Assembly (NCBI RefSeq): GCF_018069925.1
Contig: NZ_JAGPXB010000001.1
Location: 372,001 to 436,000 of the forward strand
Direction of reading: 5' to 3'
From: Flavobacterium erciyesense
GTDB taxonomy: Bacteria; Bacteroidota; Bacteroidia; Flavobacteriales; Flavobacteriaceae
Length of the DNA stretch: 64,000 bases
Position numbers and translations under genes: made by a program. Of this stretch, positions 38,172-47,478 are shown piece by piece. The notes below the pieces were generated by a model. It ran no database searches and was not told the DNA's origin. It was given only the letters and a program-made list of their open reading frames with translations. The first letter of the stretch is position 1, and every line of letters starts with the position of its first letter.

Positions 38172-39512
38172 TTATCGTTCAAATGACAAACGTTTTCCAG
38201 CTTTGATGTCTTTTACTTTGAATGCGTTATAAACTAATTGTCCGTTTACAAATGTATGTGTAATTCGGGATTTAAAAGTAAATCCTTCAAAGGGAGACCA
38301 ACCGCATTTAGCTAAAATATTTTCTTTTTTCACACTCCAAGGTAAGCCTGGATTGACAATTACCAAATCAGCGAAATACCCAACTTTGATAAATCCACGT
38401 TTTTCAATTTTGAAAATTTTAGCCGGATTGTGACACATTTTTTCTACAATTTTTTCAACGCTTATTTTACCTTGATGGAAAGCCTCAAAAAGAGCCACCA
38501 CAGCATGTTGCACTAATGGCCCACCTGATGGTGCTTCAAGATAATTTTTACTTTTCTCTTCAATGGTATGTGGCGCATGATCTGTTGCAATAACATCAAT
38601 ACGATCATCTAGTAAAGCTGCCCAAAGCGCATCTCTGTCTTTCGCTGTCTTTACTGCGGGATTCCACTTGATCAAGTTTCCTTTTGTAGCGTAATCATCA
38701 TTGGTAAACCATAAATGATGTACGCACACTTCGGCAGTGATCTTCTTTTCTTCTAATGGAATTTTATTAGTAAATAACTCCATTTCTTTAGCTGTCGAAA
38801 GATGAAAAATATGCAAACGAGCGCCAGTTTTTTTGGCCAAAGCCACAGCTTTTGAACTTGAAATGTAGCAAGCTTCTTCGCTTCGAATTAAATGATGCGC
38901 CGTTACCGGAATAGCATCGCCAAATTCCTCTTTGTAAGCCGCTAAGTTGTTGCGTATGGTAGTTTCGTCTTCACAATGCACAGCAATTAACAAAGAGGTG
39001 CTTGAAAATATTTTTTCGAGTGTAGCCTCATTATCAACCAACATGTTTCCTGTTGACGAGCCTAAAAATATTTTAATACCAGCAACATTCTTTGGATCTG
39101 TTTTTAAAACTTCTTCTAAATTATCGTTAGTAGCACCCATCATAAACGAATAATTCGCGTACGATTTTTGCGCTGCCAATTGGTATTTCTGCTCCAAAAT
39201 TTCTTGCGTCACCGCATTTGGTACCGTATTGGGTTGCTCAATATAAGTGGTGATTCCACCAGCTACAGCTGCGCGCGACTCTGATTCGATATCGCCTTTG
39301 TGCGTTAAACCAGGTTCTCTGAAGTGTACTTGATCGTCAATAGCACCAGGCATCAAATAATTACCTTCGGCATCAATGATTTTGCAATCTGCAAATTTAG
39401 CACTAATACTGTCGGCAATTTCGACAATCATATCATTTTCAATTAGTACATCACCTTCAAAAATAACTCCTTCGTTGACTATTTTAGCATTTTTTATTAA
39501 AACCCGATTCAT
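38172..39512 (-). CDS. pyrC: Dihydroorotase
   Basis: Third step of pyrimidine synthesis, cyclising carbamoyl-aspartate. 446 residues, class I (amidohydrolase fold). Metal-site landmarks are DDQVHFREPG, where the first His of the usual DxHxH is Gln as is common in Bacteroidota enzymes from memory; the carboxylated-Lys segment GIKIFLGSSTGNML; LIAVHCED; RLHIFHLST; and VIATDHAPHT. It follows the glycosyltransferase gene (12-base gap) and precedes the DUF4296 gene, so the three form one minus-strand operon. Confidence 0.92.
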   Translation of the reverse strand: MNRVLIKNAKIVNEGVIFEGDVLIENDMIVEIADSISAKFADCKIIDAEGNYLMPGAIDDQVHFREPGLTHKGDIESESRAAVAGGITTYIEQPNTVPNAVTQEILEQKYQLAAQKSYANYSFMMGATNDNLEEVLKTDPKNVAGIKIFLGSSTGNMLVDNEATLEKIFSSTSLLIAVHCEDETTIRNNLAAYKEEFGDAIPVTAHHLIRSEEACYISSSKAVALAKKTGARLHIFHLSTAKEMELFTNKIPLEEKKITAEVCVHHLWFTNDDYATKGNLIKWNPAVKTAKDRDALWAALLDDRIDVIATDHAPHTIEEKSKNYLEAPSGGPLVQHAVVALFEAFHQGKISVEKIVEKMCHNPAKIFKIEKRGFIKVGYFADLVIVNPGLPWSVKKENILAKCGWSPFEGFTFKSRITHTFVNGQLVYNAFKVKDIKAGKRLSFER

Positions 39513-39524
39513 CTTCTTGCTGCT

Positions 39525-40250
39525 TTATAATGTGTTAATTAATTTTTTTAGGCGAAGTGCGATCACACCAAAAACAGCCTCAACAATAATTGAATTGCTC
39601 ATTTTGGACTGCCCTTTTGTTCTATCTGTAAAAATAATAGGAACTTCTACAATTTGGAAATTTTTGCAAAATGTTCTGTATTTCATTTCAATTTGAAAAG
39701 CATAACCCACAAAACGAATTTTGTTTAGATTAATATCTTCTAAAACTTTGCGTTTGTAACAAACAAATCCTGCAGTGGCATCATGAATTTTCATTCCGGT
39801 TATCAAGCGAACGTAAACAGAGGCGAAATAGGACAAAAGCACCCTACTTAAGGGCCAATTGACCACATTTACACCCGTAACATAGCGCGAGCCAATAGCC
39901 AAATCAGCATCACCAAGATGACAGGCATTATATAATTTCTCTAAATCTTGAGGGTTGTGAGAGAAATCAGCATCCATTTCAAAAATAAATTCATATTGAT
40001 GACGCAACGCCCATTTAAAACCGTGTACATAAGCGGTACCTAAACCAGATTTTTTTTGTCTTTGCTCTAAAAACAAACGACCTTTAAACTCCTCTTGAAG
40101 CACTATAACTTTGTCAGCCGTATGATCTGGTGAATTATCATCTATTATCAGTACATGAAAAAGTTTATTTTGTGAAAGTACAGCTCGAATGATACTTTCA
40201 ATATTTTCAATTTCGTTATAGGTTGGAATTATAACAATACAATCATTCAT
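39525..40250 (-). CDS. Polyprenol monophosphomannose synthase-like glycosyltransferase (GT2)
   Basis: A 241-residue GT2 enzyme of the dolichol-phosphate mannose synthase type, moving a sugar to a polyprenyl phosphate at the membrane. Landmarks are IIPTYNEIENI, VLIIDDNSPDHTAD, KKSGLGTAYVHGFKWAL, FEMDADFSHNP (DxD-type metal site), SRYVTGVNVVNWPLSRVLLS and GYAFQIEMKYR. It has no C-terminal membrane helices, so it is the soluble class. It is the first gene of the pyrC operon. Confidence 0.9.
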   Translation of the reverse strand: MNDCIVIIPTYNEIENIESIIRAVLSQNKLFHVLIIDDNSPDHTADKVIVLQEEFKGRLFLEQRQKKSGLGTAYVHGFKWALRHQYEFIFEMDADFSHNPQDLEKLYNACHLGDADLAIGSRYVTGVNVVNWPLSRVLLSYFASVYVRLITGMKIHDATAGFVCYKRKVLEDINLNKIRFVGYAFQIEMKYRTFCKNFQIVEVPIIFTDRTKGQSKMSNSIIVEAVFGVIALRLKKLINTL

Positions 40251-40339
40251 ATTTTAGACTAATTTCACCGCAAAAGTAACCTTTTTATGCCACTTCATCC
40301 TTAATAAAATTATAATAAAAAGAATGAGAGAAAAATTAG

Positions 40340-40347
40340 TAATTTTG
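40340..40347 (+). promoter_or_regulatory. -7 box (TAATTTTG) close to the DUF4271 start
   Basis: An exact TAnnTTTG match ending 7 bases before the ATG at 40355, leaving a leader of about 3 bases. Confidence 0.55.
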
Positions 40348-40354
40348 CATCGTT

Positions 40355-41026
40355 ATGATTGAAAACGTACTGCATCCGAGAATAATTGAGAACAAAGACT
40401 GGGCTACTGCCCTGTTTGTATTAGCATTTGCTATTATTGCATTTACTAAATCAATTTTTGAAAATCGATTTGGCGAATTTGCCAACTTATTGTTTTCGAA
40501 CAAATACATCAAAATATATCGCGACAGCAGTCATTTAAAAAGTGGATTTACTATTGCACTGTTTGCTGTTCAAGTTATTTCTTTTGCATTTTTTATTCAA
40601 ATTTCGCTGAGCTATTTTGGCTACGCTTCAAAAACAGATTGGTTATTATACATTCGGATTGTAACGTTTCTTGTTTTTTTCATTTTAGCAAAATATTTAA
40701 TAGAGAAAATAATCGCAACTTCATTCAACATCGAAGAATTCTCGTCTCAATTCAACTTGCAAAAAGTCACCTACAGAACCTATATTGGATTGTTAATTCT
40801 TCCTTTCAATATTATTTTGTTCTATTATGACAGTATTTCAAGAAATATTCCATTAGCGATAATTGCTATAATATTAGTATCCAACATACTAACTTATTTG
40901 GTTTCAATAAAAAATTATCAAAATATAATATTCGGTAAGTTGTTTTATTTTATTTTATATCTTTGCGCTCTTGAAATAGCCCCCTATTATTTTATGTATT
41001 ATTGGTTTACAAAAGGGAGTGCTTAG
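40355..41026 (+). CDS. DUF4271 integral membrane protein
   Basis: 223 residues with about six hydrophobic segments (from about 17-35, 67-87, 100-122, 142-162, 168-188, 195-215), matching the Bacteroidota DUF4271 family. It sits 12 bases before the uroporphyrinogen-III synthase gene, an arrangement that recurs in flavobacteria, so a link to haem synthesis or the envelope is possible but unproven. The -7 box is so close that translation may be near-leaderless. Confidence 0.85.
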   Translation: MIENVLHPRIIENKDWATALFVLAFAIIAFTKSIFENRFGEFANLLFSNKYIKIYRDSSHLKSGFTIALFAVQVISFAFFIQISLSYFGYASKTDWLLYIRIVTFLVFFILAKYLIEKIIATSFNIEEFSSQFNLQKVTYRTYIGLLILPFNIILFYYDSISRNIPLAIIAIILVSNILTYLVSIKNYQNIIFGKLFYFILYLCALEIAPYYFMYYWFTKGSA

Positions 41027-41038
41027 AAACCGTTATAT

Positions 41039-41788
41039 ATGAAAGTGAAAACAATTTTGGTGTCACAACCCGAGCCTAAAGTGGAAAATTCCCCTTACTT
41101 TGAACTTCAACAAAAACACAAAGTAAAAATTGATTTCAGACCTTTTATTCACGTAGAAGGAGTTAGCGCCAAAGAGATTCGATTACAAAAAATCGACCTT
41201 AATCATTACACCGCTATTATTTTAACGAGTAAAAATGCCGTCGATCATTTTTTTAGAGTAGCCGAAGAAATGAGATACAAAGTACCAGAAGGATTAAAAT
41301 ATTTCTGTCAGTCAGAAGCAATTGCCTTTTACCTTCAAAAGTATGTTGTGTACAGAAAACGTAAAATTTACGTAGGCCCAAAAGACTTTGCTGATTTATC
41401 TCCACTTATCAAAAAGTACAAAGACGAAAAATTCTTGCTTCCAGCATCAGACCAATTGAATGCAGATGCACCAATTACATTAAACGCCCTAAAAGTAGAC
41501 TGGACTCCTGCCGTTTTTTACAGAACAGTTATGAGTGATCTATCTGATTTAGCAGATGTTTATTACGATGTTTTAGCTTTTTTTAGTCCAACTGGAATTA
41601 AATCATTGTTCAAAAACTTCCCTGATTTCGAACAAAACAAAACAAGAATTGCCGTATTTGGTAGTACCACACAAAAAGAAGCATTAGATCATGGTTTGAG
41701 AGTTGATATTTTAGCACCTACGCCTGCTACTCCATCGATGACAATGGCATTAGAAAAATATATCGCCGAAGCGAATAAAGGAAAATAA
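41039..41788 (+). CDS. hemD: Uroporphyrinogen-III synthase
   Basis: Closes and inverts the tetrapyrrole ring in haem and sirohaem synthesis. 249 residues; the family is poorly conserved but AIILTSKNAVDHFFRVAEE, FLLPASDQ, VDWTPAVFYRTV and DVLAFFSPTGIKSLFKNFPD with FGSTTQKEALDHGL are the usual landmarks. It is the second gene of the pair with DUF4271 and ends in a strong terminator. Confidence 0.88.
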   Translation: MKVKTILVSQPEPKVENSPYFELQQKHKVKIDFRPFIHVEGVSAKEIRLQKIDLNHYTAIILTSKNAVDHFFRVAEEMRYKVPEGLKYFCQSEAIAFYLQKYVVYRKRKIYVGPKDFADLSPLIKKYKDEKFLLPASDQLNADAPITLNALKVDWTPAVFYRTVMSDLSDLADVYYDVLAFFSPTGIKSLFKNFPDFEQNKTRIAVFGSTTQKEALDHGLRVDILAPTPATPSMTMALEKYIAEANKGK

Positions 41789-41804
41789 CATTAAATTACA
41801 GTCC

Positions 41805-41834
41805 AAAAAGCCATTCCTGATAGAATGGCTTTTT
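41805..41834 (+). terminator. Intrinsic terminator after hemD
   Basis: Perfect 12-base arms AAAAAGCCATTC / GAATGGCTTTTT, loop of 6, followed by T's. Confidence 0.9.
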
Positions 41835-41904
41835 TTGTGCTTGCTTTATAAATTACAATATAACACACCAACTATCATAGAGCATTATCCTTTATCTAAT
41901 CTAC

Positions 41905-41962
41905 TGTCCGTTCGAGCGCAGTCGAGAATCAAATAAACATCTCGACTGCGCTCGATTTGACA
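41905..41962. repeat. REP-like palindromic element
   Basis: Perfect 16-base arms TCGAGCGCAGTCGAGA (41912-41927) and its complement (41940-41955), a 12-base spacer, and outer TGTC/GACA pairing. It is strikingly GC-rich for its surroundings and stands between a terminator and the AsnC gene promoter. Very similar CTCGACTGCGCTCG palindromes occur between genes in many Flavobacterium genomes (from memory, not searched). Confidence 0.7.
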
Positions 41963-42055
41963 AAAACAAGAACTAATACTTCTTTTAAGCGTTAATTACT
42001 TAAATTTGATTTTTAATTAAAACTAAATTTCTCATTTTAGTTTAAAATTCAAACT

Positions 42056-42526
42056 ATGAAAATTAATTCGCTGATAGTCGAAATTGACGGTATCGATAAA
42101 GAAATTCTTCGTGACCTTATGGAGGATGCTCGAAAACCCATTCTTCAAATTGCCAATAAAATAGGAATTTCGGGCGCTGCAATACACCAACGTTTGCGCA
42201 AGTTGGAGCAATCTGGTGTAATATCGGGATCAAAATTTACGGTAAACAATAAAGTTCTTGGATACAACACTATGGCTTTTGTAGGCGTTTATCTAGACAA
42301 GGCTGCCCGAAACGCAGAGGCAGTGCGCGATTTAAGGAAAATTCCAGAGGTGTTAGAATGTCATTACACCACCGGAAATTGGTCTATTCTGATTAAAATT
42401 ATCTGTCGTGATAACGAGCATTTAATGCAGCTACTCAATACCAAAATTCAAGCTATCGAAGGTGTTTCACGAACCGAAACTTTCATCTCGCTTGACCAGC
42501 AAATTGAACGACAAATTCAACTTTAA
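42056..42526 (+). CDS. Lrp/AsnC family transcriptional regulator
   Basis: A 156-residue amino-acid-responsive regulator. The N-terminal helix-turn-helix includes DGIDKEILRDLMEDARKP and ILQIANKIGISGAAIHQRLR; the C-terminal RAM domain includes LGYNTMAFVGVYLDKAAR, LECHYTTGNWSILIKI and the usual RTETFISLDQ end. It is transcribed alone, convergent with the zinc peptidase. The effector is unknown. Confidence 0.93.
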   Translation: MKINSLIVEIDGIDKEILRDLMEDARKPILQIANKIGISGAAIHQRLRKLEQSGVISGSKFTVNNKVLGYNTMAFVGVYLDKAARNAEAVRDLRKIPEVLECHYTTGNWSILIKIICRDNEHLMQLLNTKIQAIEGVSRTETFISLDQQIERQIQL

Positions 42527-42574
42527 GGAAAGTGAAAAGTGAGTTGTGAGAAGTGAAATGTGAGCTATCAAAAA

Positions 42575-42609
42575 AAATCCAAACTCCATTAAAACTGGAA
42601 TTTGGATTT
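42575..42609. terminator. Terminator between the AsnC and zinc peptidase genes
   Basis: Near-perfect inverted repeat AAATCCAAACTCCA / TGGAATTTGGATTT with one bulge, loop of 7, A-rich before and located between convergent genes. Confidence 0.75.
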
Positions 42610-42637
42610 GATAAATAGTTATCTGCAAATTGAAGAA

Positions 42638-43333
42638 TTAGTCTCTTCTTCCTCCCATATAAATTGAAATATAATACAACAACGTTGCTATTGATCCTAA
42701 TGCAGCTACCACATAGGTTCTGGCTGCCCATTTTAAAGAATCTTTTGCACCAGCCTGTTCTTGTGGTGTAAGCATTCTTTTGTTTTCTAACCAAGCCAAA
42801 GCACGGTTACTTGCATCATACTCCACTGGCAAAGTAACAATTGAAAACAAGGTTGTTGCAGCAAAAATTATAATTCCCACTAGTAAAAGTCCTGGAAACG
42901 TTTTTAGCATTACAATTCCCGCTAACAAAATCCATTGCATGTAAGTTGATGCCACATTTACAACAGGAACCAACTTCGAACGCATCGTAAGCCATTCATA
43001 TCCTACAGCGTGTTGTACCGCGTGTCCGCATTCGTGAGCCGCTACGGCCGCAGCTGCAGCATTGCGCTGATTGTACACCGCTTCACTTAAATTTACTGTT
43101 TTATCAGCAGGATTATAGTGATCCGTTAAACGACCCGGAGTTGAAATCACTCTTACATCACGAATTCCATTATCGGCTAGCATTTTCTCGGCAATTTCAG
43201 CGCCCGACATTCCGTTTTGCAAATGCAACTTTGAATAGTGTTCAAATTTGCTTTTTAATCTTGAGCTAACTAACCAACTTGCTAGCATAATACCGCCCAT
43301 TAATATCATTGATGGTAAACTAAATCCTAACAT
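42638..43333 (-). CDS. Zinc metallopeptidase (YugP family)
   Basis: A 231-residue membrane zinc protease of the YugP/Peptidase_M family. The HExxH site is AAHECGH in AAVAAHECGHAVQHAVGYEW; hydrophobic segments are at the N-terminus (LPSMILMGGIMLASWLVS) and around 128-170 (MQWILLAGIVML, LLLVGIIIFAATTLFSIV) and near the C-terminus. It is probably a quality-control peptidase of the inner membrane. It is transcribed alone on the minus strand, with a terminator between it and leuS. Confidence 0.9.
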   Translation of the reverse strand: MLGFSLPSMILMGGIMLASWLVSSRLKSKFEHYSKLHLQNGMSGAEIAEKMLADNGIRDVRVISTPGRLTDHYNPADKTVNLSEAVYNQRNAAAAAVAAHECGHAVQHAVGYEWLTMRSKLVPVVNVASTYMQWILLAGIVMLKTFPGLLLVGIIIFAATTLFSIVTLPVEYDASNRALAWLENKRMLTPQEQAGAKDSLKWAARTYVVAALGSIATLLYYISIYMGGRRD

Positions 43334-43432
43334 ATCTTATTTTTTTATTTTTTTTAAAGTTACTAAAGAAATAGCAAAATTTGCACCAATTTGTAAAAAT
43401 GTCAAATTGGCATTAGTTAAATAATCCTAAAA

Positions 43433-43473
43433 AAAATTCCAAACCCAATTTTGAAATTGGAATTTGGAATTTT
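43433..43473 (-). terminator. Terminator after leuS
   Basis: Perfect 11-base arms AAAATTCCAAA / TTTGGAATTTT enclosing inner CCAATT/AATTGG pairing, 20 bases beyond the leuS stop. Confidence 0.8.
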
Positions 43474-43492
43474 AAATATTGAAATTGATAGG

Positions 43493-46375
43493 TTATCCCA
43501 CCAAGTTAATTATTTTACCTGGAACAATAATCACCTTGTTTGGTGTTTTACCATCTAGTTGTTTGATAGTTCTTTCGTCTTTCATAACGATTTCCTCGAT
43601 TTGTGCTGCGGTTAAATCCAAAGGTAAAACTAATGTAAAACGCATTTTTCCGTTGAAAGAAACTGGATATTCTTTCTCACTTTCTACCAAATGTTTTGGA
43701 TCAAAAACAGGGAAAGGAACTGCTGCTATCGAACCTTCATGACCTAGTAACGACCATAATTCTTCGGCAATGTGAGGCGCGTAAGGCGAAATCACAATAG
43801 CCAATGGTTCTAAGATAGCACGAGAATGACAGTTTTGAGCAGACAATTCGTTCACACAAATCATAAACTGTGAAACCGAAGTGTTGAAAGAAAATCCTTC
43901 AATATCCTCAGCTACTTTCTTGATGGTTTTGTGCAATGATTTTAAGTTGTCTTTGGTTGGTGCGTCATCGGTAACAATCAAACCATTATCATCGAAATAC
44001 AAACGCCATAATTTTTTCAAGAAACCAAAAACTCCCGAAATTCCTGCTGTATTCCAAGGTTTCGCTTGTTCCAATGGTCCTAAAAACATTTCATACAAAC
44101 GCAAGGTATCGGCTCCGTATTCTTCACAAATAGCATCCGGAGTAACCACATTGTATTTAGATTTCGACATTTTTTCAACTTCACGACCAACGATATATTT
44201 ACCGTTTTCGTCTAAAATAAATTCCGAATCTGCGTAATCTTCTCTCCAAGCTTTAAATCTTTGAATATCTAATTCATCAGACGAATTCACCATTGAAACA
44301 TCAGCGTGAATTGGTTGAACTGATTGTCCTGCAATACTATTTTTTGAAATAAAAGTATTTGTTCCTTCTAATCGATAAACGAAAGCACTCGTTCCCAAAA
44401 TCATCCCTTGATTGATCAATTTTTTGAATGGTTCTTCGGTTGGTGCAAAGCCTTTGTCTTTCAGGAATTTGTTCCAAAAACGAGAGTACAACAAGTGTCC
44501 GGTTGCATGTTCGTTTCCTCCTATATACAAATCAACATTTTGCCAATAGTTAAGCGCTTCTTGACTTGCAAATTCGGTTTCGTTGTGCGCATCCATATAA
44601 CGCATCCAGTAGTATGAACTTCCAGCCCAACCTGGCATGGTGTTCAATTCTAGAGGAAAAATAGTTGCATTGTCTACCGAACTCGTTTCGACAACTTTGT
44701 TATTTACACTGTCCCAAGCCCAAACAGCCGCGTTTCCTAAAGGTGGTAAACCGTCTTCGGTTGGTAAATATTTCTCCACTTCAGGTAAAATGATAGGCAA
44801 ATGTTGCGCATCAATCATTTGCGGCAAGCCATTTACATAATACACCGGAAAAGGCTCTCCCCAATAACGCTGGCGAGAGAAAACCGCATCACGCAAACGG
44901 TAATTGATTTTCCCTTTTCCTTGGTTTATTTTTTCAAGTTCTTCTATTACTTTTTGAGTTCCTTTTTTATAATCTAATCCATTTAAAAAATCAGAATCGA
45001 CTAATTGAAACCCTTCTTTGGCTCCAAATGCAGCTTCCGAAATGTCTTGATCGAATATGTTTTTGATAGCTAGCATTCCGTTTTGACCTTTGAAGAAATT
45101 CGCAAAAGCATAATCTCTCTCGTCTCCACAAGGAACCGCCATTACCGCACCTGTTCCGTATCCCGCCAAAACATAATCACCAATCCAAACCGGAATTGGT
45201 TCTTTGGTAAACGGATGTTCTGCAAAAGCTCCTGTGAATACTCCCGAAATTGTTTTTACATCGGCCATACGTTCCCTCTCAGAACGTTTTGACGTTTTTT
45301 CGATATAGGCTTCTACTTCTGCTTTTTGTTCGGCAGTAGTGATTTCTTGAACCAAAGGATGCTCTGGAGCCAAGGTCATAAACGTAACTCCAAAAATAGT
45401 ATCGGGTCTTGTTGTGAAAACATCGATATATTGTTGCTCACTTTCGACCTTCAACTTTTGACTTTCGACTTTAAAAGAAACCATCGCACCGACTGATTTC
45501 CCAATCCAGTTTCTTTGACTTTCTTTAATGCTTTCGCTCCAGTCGATATCATTCAAACCTTGCAATAAGCGTTCCGCATAGGCTGAAATGCGCATGCTCC
45601 ATTGCGTCATTTTTTTACGAACTACTGTAAATCCGCCACGTTCCGAAACGCCATTTACAATTTCATCATTGGCCAAAACCGTTCCTAATCCGGGGCACCA
45701 GTTTACTTCGGTCTCCGCTAAATACGTCAATCGGTATTGCAAGAGGATTTTTTCCTGAGTATCTTTTGCGAAAGCGTTCCATTCTTCAGCTGAAAAAGGA
45801 TCTATATTTTCATCACAAACTGCATTGACAGTTGCATTTCCTTCTTTTTCAAACAAGGCAATTAAGGTTGCAATATCTTCCGCTTTATCGCTGTTTTTAT
45901 TGTACCAAGAGTTGAACAATTGGATGAAAATCCATTGTGTATGCTTGTAATAATCTGGATTTGAAGTACGCACTTCACGACTCCAATCAAAAGAGAATCC
46001 TATTTTATCTAATTGCTTTCTGTAACCCGCAATTTGGTTTCCTTCTTTGTCCACACCACCGTCAATGTTCACCCGAGTTGTATCCTCCGGACGTTGACCC
46101 GTTTGAATAGCGTACTGCTCTGCAGGCAACCCAAAACTGTCGTAACCCATAGGATGAAGCACATTAAAACCTTGATGTCTCTTGTAACGCGAGTATACAT
46201 CAGAGGCAATGTATCCCAGCGGATGCCCTACGTGCAAGCCCGCTCCAGAAGGGTAAGGAAACATGTCTAAAACGTAATATTTAGGTTTAGCAGAGTGGTT
46301 TTCGGCTTTAAAAGTTTGGTTTTCTAACCAATATTTTTGCCATTTGGCTTCAATTTCGTTGGGATTGTATTTCAT
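43493..46375 (-). CDS. leuS: Leucyl-tRNA synthetase
   Basis: Charges tRNA-Leu. About 960 residues from the ATG at 46375 (MKYNPNEIEAKWQKYW), the family's standard start; an in-frame upstream extension to 46447 has no family support and is rejected. HIGH motif is HVGH in PYPSGAGLHVGHPLGY; the editing domain contains TTRPDTIFGVTFMTLAPEHP; KMSKS is VEKMSKSKYNVVTPD; and a C-terminal tRNA-binding domain ends at VPGKIINLVG. It is a single-gene unit. Confidence 0.97.
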   Translation of the reverse strand: MKYNPNEIEAKWQKYWLENQTFKAENHSAKPKYYVLDMFPYPSGAGLHVGHPLGYIASDVYSRYKRHQGFNVLHPMGYDSFGLPAEQYAIQTGQRPEDTTRVNIDGGVDKEGNQIAGYRKQLDKIGFSFDWSREVRTSNPDYYKHTQWIFIQLFNSWYNKNSDKAEDIATLIALFEKEGNATVNAVCDENIDPFSAEEWNAFAKDTQEKILLQYRLTYLAETEVNWCPGLGTVLANDEIVNGVSERGGFTVVRKKMTQWSMRISAYAERLLQGLNDIDWSESIKESQRNWIGKSVGAMVSFKVESQKLKVESEQQYIDVFTTRPDTIFGVTFMTLAPEHPLVQEITTAEQKAEVEAYIEKTSKRSERERMADVKTISGVFTGAFAEHPFTKEPIPVWIGDYVLAGYGTGAVMAVPCGDERDYAFANFFKGQNGMLAIKNIFDQDISEAAFGAKEGFQLVDSDFLNGLDYKKGTQKVIEELEKINQGKGKINYRLRDAVFSRQRYWGEPFPVYYVNGLPQMIDAQHLPIILPEVEKYLPTEDGLPPLGNAAVWAWDSVNNKVVETSSVDNATIFPLELNTMPGWAGSSYYWMRYMDAHNETEFASQEALNYWQNVDLYIGGNEHATGHLLYSRFWNKFLKDKGFAPTEEPFKKLINQGMILGTSAFVYRLEGTNTFISKNSIAGQSVQPIHADVSMVNSSDELDIQRFKAWREDYADSEFILDENGKYIVGREVEKMSKSKYNVVTPDAICEEYGADTLRLYEMFLGPLEQAKPWNTAGISGVFGFLKKLWRLYFDDNGLIVTDDAPTKDNLKSLHKTIKKVAEDIEGFSFNTSVSQFMICVNELSAQNCHSRAILEPLAIVISPYAPHIAEELWSLLGHEGSIAAVPFPVFDPKHLVESEKEYPVSFNGKMRFTLVLPLDLTAAQIEEIVMKDERTIKQLDGKTPNKVIIVPGKIINLVG

Positions 46376-46542
46376 TTCTATTAGGTTCTGAGTAACTAAG
46401 GTTCTAAGATTCTTAGATTTATTGAGATCACTGTTTTTAGATGCCAAATTTACGTTTATTGTACGAAAGTTGAAACTTTGAACGTTATTAACTTTAAATA
46501 AAGAAATTGTTTATTATTTTTACCCCATAATTTCAACATACT

Positions 46543-47418
46543 ATGAGTTCTTCCTTTGATAATTTCCAAAAACGCCGTTTAATTTCTTCTTATTTTTCAG
46601 TAGTGTTAAGTGTATTCTTAGTGTTATTTTTACTGGGAATTTTAGGGCTTTTTATCATTAATTCTAAAAAATTAGCTAACGATTTTAAAGAAAATATAGC
46701 CATGACTGTGTTTTTTAAAAACGAGGCTAATGATAGTATTGTAAAAAGTTTTGACCAACAATTAAAAACAAGTCCGTTTGTACGCTCACACAAATATGTG
46801 ACTAAAGAAGCTGCTGCAAAAGAGCACACCGATATTATTGGCGAAGATTTTATGACTTTTCTTGGCGAAAACCCATTGCAAAACTCGTACGACATTCACT
46901 TCAAAGGAGATTATGTAGTAAATGATAGCATTACAAAAATTGAAGCACAATTACGTAAAAACACAATGATATCTGATATTGTATATGACAAACAATTGGT
47001 TAATCTGGTAAACGACAATATCAATAAAGTAAGTATGTGGATTTTAATCGTGAGTAGTTTCTTGGCTGTCATTGCTGTTTTGTTAATCAACAGTTCGCTT
47101 AGATTATCAATCTATTCGAATCGATTTATAATCAAAACCATGCAAATGGTAGGAGCAACAAAATCTTTTATTCGTAAACCATTTGTTATGCGCAGTATTA
47201 AACTCGGTATGATTGGTGCAGGTTTAGCAGTTATAGCTTTACTTGGCGTATTATTTTATATTGATACTAACTTTCCGCTTTTGGGAATCTTCAATGATAA
47301 AGGATCAATTATTTTGGTATTAATAGGTGTATTAGCAATAGGAATTGTGATCACTTGGCTAAGTACTTATTTTGCTACACAAAGATTCTTGAATTTACGC
47401 ACAGACGATCTTTATTAG
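46543..47418 (+). CDS. ftsX: Cell-division protein FtsX
   Basis: A permease-like subunit of the FtsEX complex that couples division to cell-wall hydrolase activation. 291 residues: N-terminal cytoplasmic segment, helix 1 (YFSVVLSVFLVLFLLGILGL), an extracytoplasmic domain, then three helices around 166-186, 220-245 and 255-280, with the conserved NSSLRLSIYSNRFIIKTMQM and GATKSFIRKPF stretch. It is the first gene of the ftsX-DUF3098-uppP-truB cluster, a recurrent Bacteroidota order. Confidence 0.93.
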   Translation: MSSSFDNFQKRRLISSYFSVVLSVFLVLFLLGILGLFIINSKKLANDFKENIAMTVFFKNEANDSIVKSFDQQLKTSPFVRSHKYVTKEAAAKEHTDIIGEDFMTFLGENPLQNSYDIHFKGDYVVNDSITKIEAQLRKNTMISDIVYDKQLVNLVNDNINKVSMWILIVSSFLAVIAVLLINSSLRLSIYSNRFIIKTMQMVGATKSFIRKPFVMRSIKLGMIGAGLAVIALLGVLFYIDTNFPLLGIFNDKGSIILVLIGVLAIGIVITWLSTYFATQRFLNLRTDDLY

Positions 47419-47478
47419 AAATTAATATTGAGTCACTGTTCAGAGTTATATCGTTAAGTAAAAAATTAGCACGTACAA

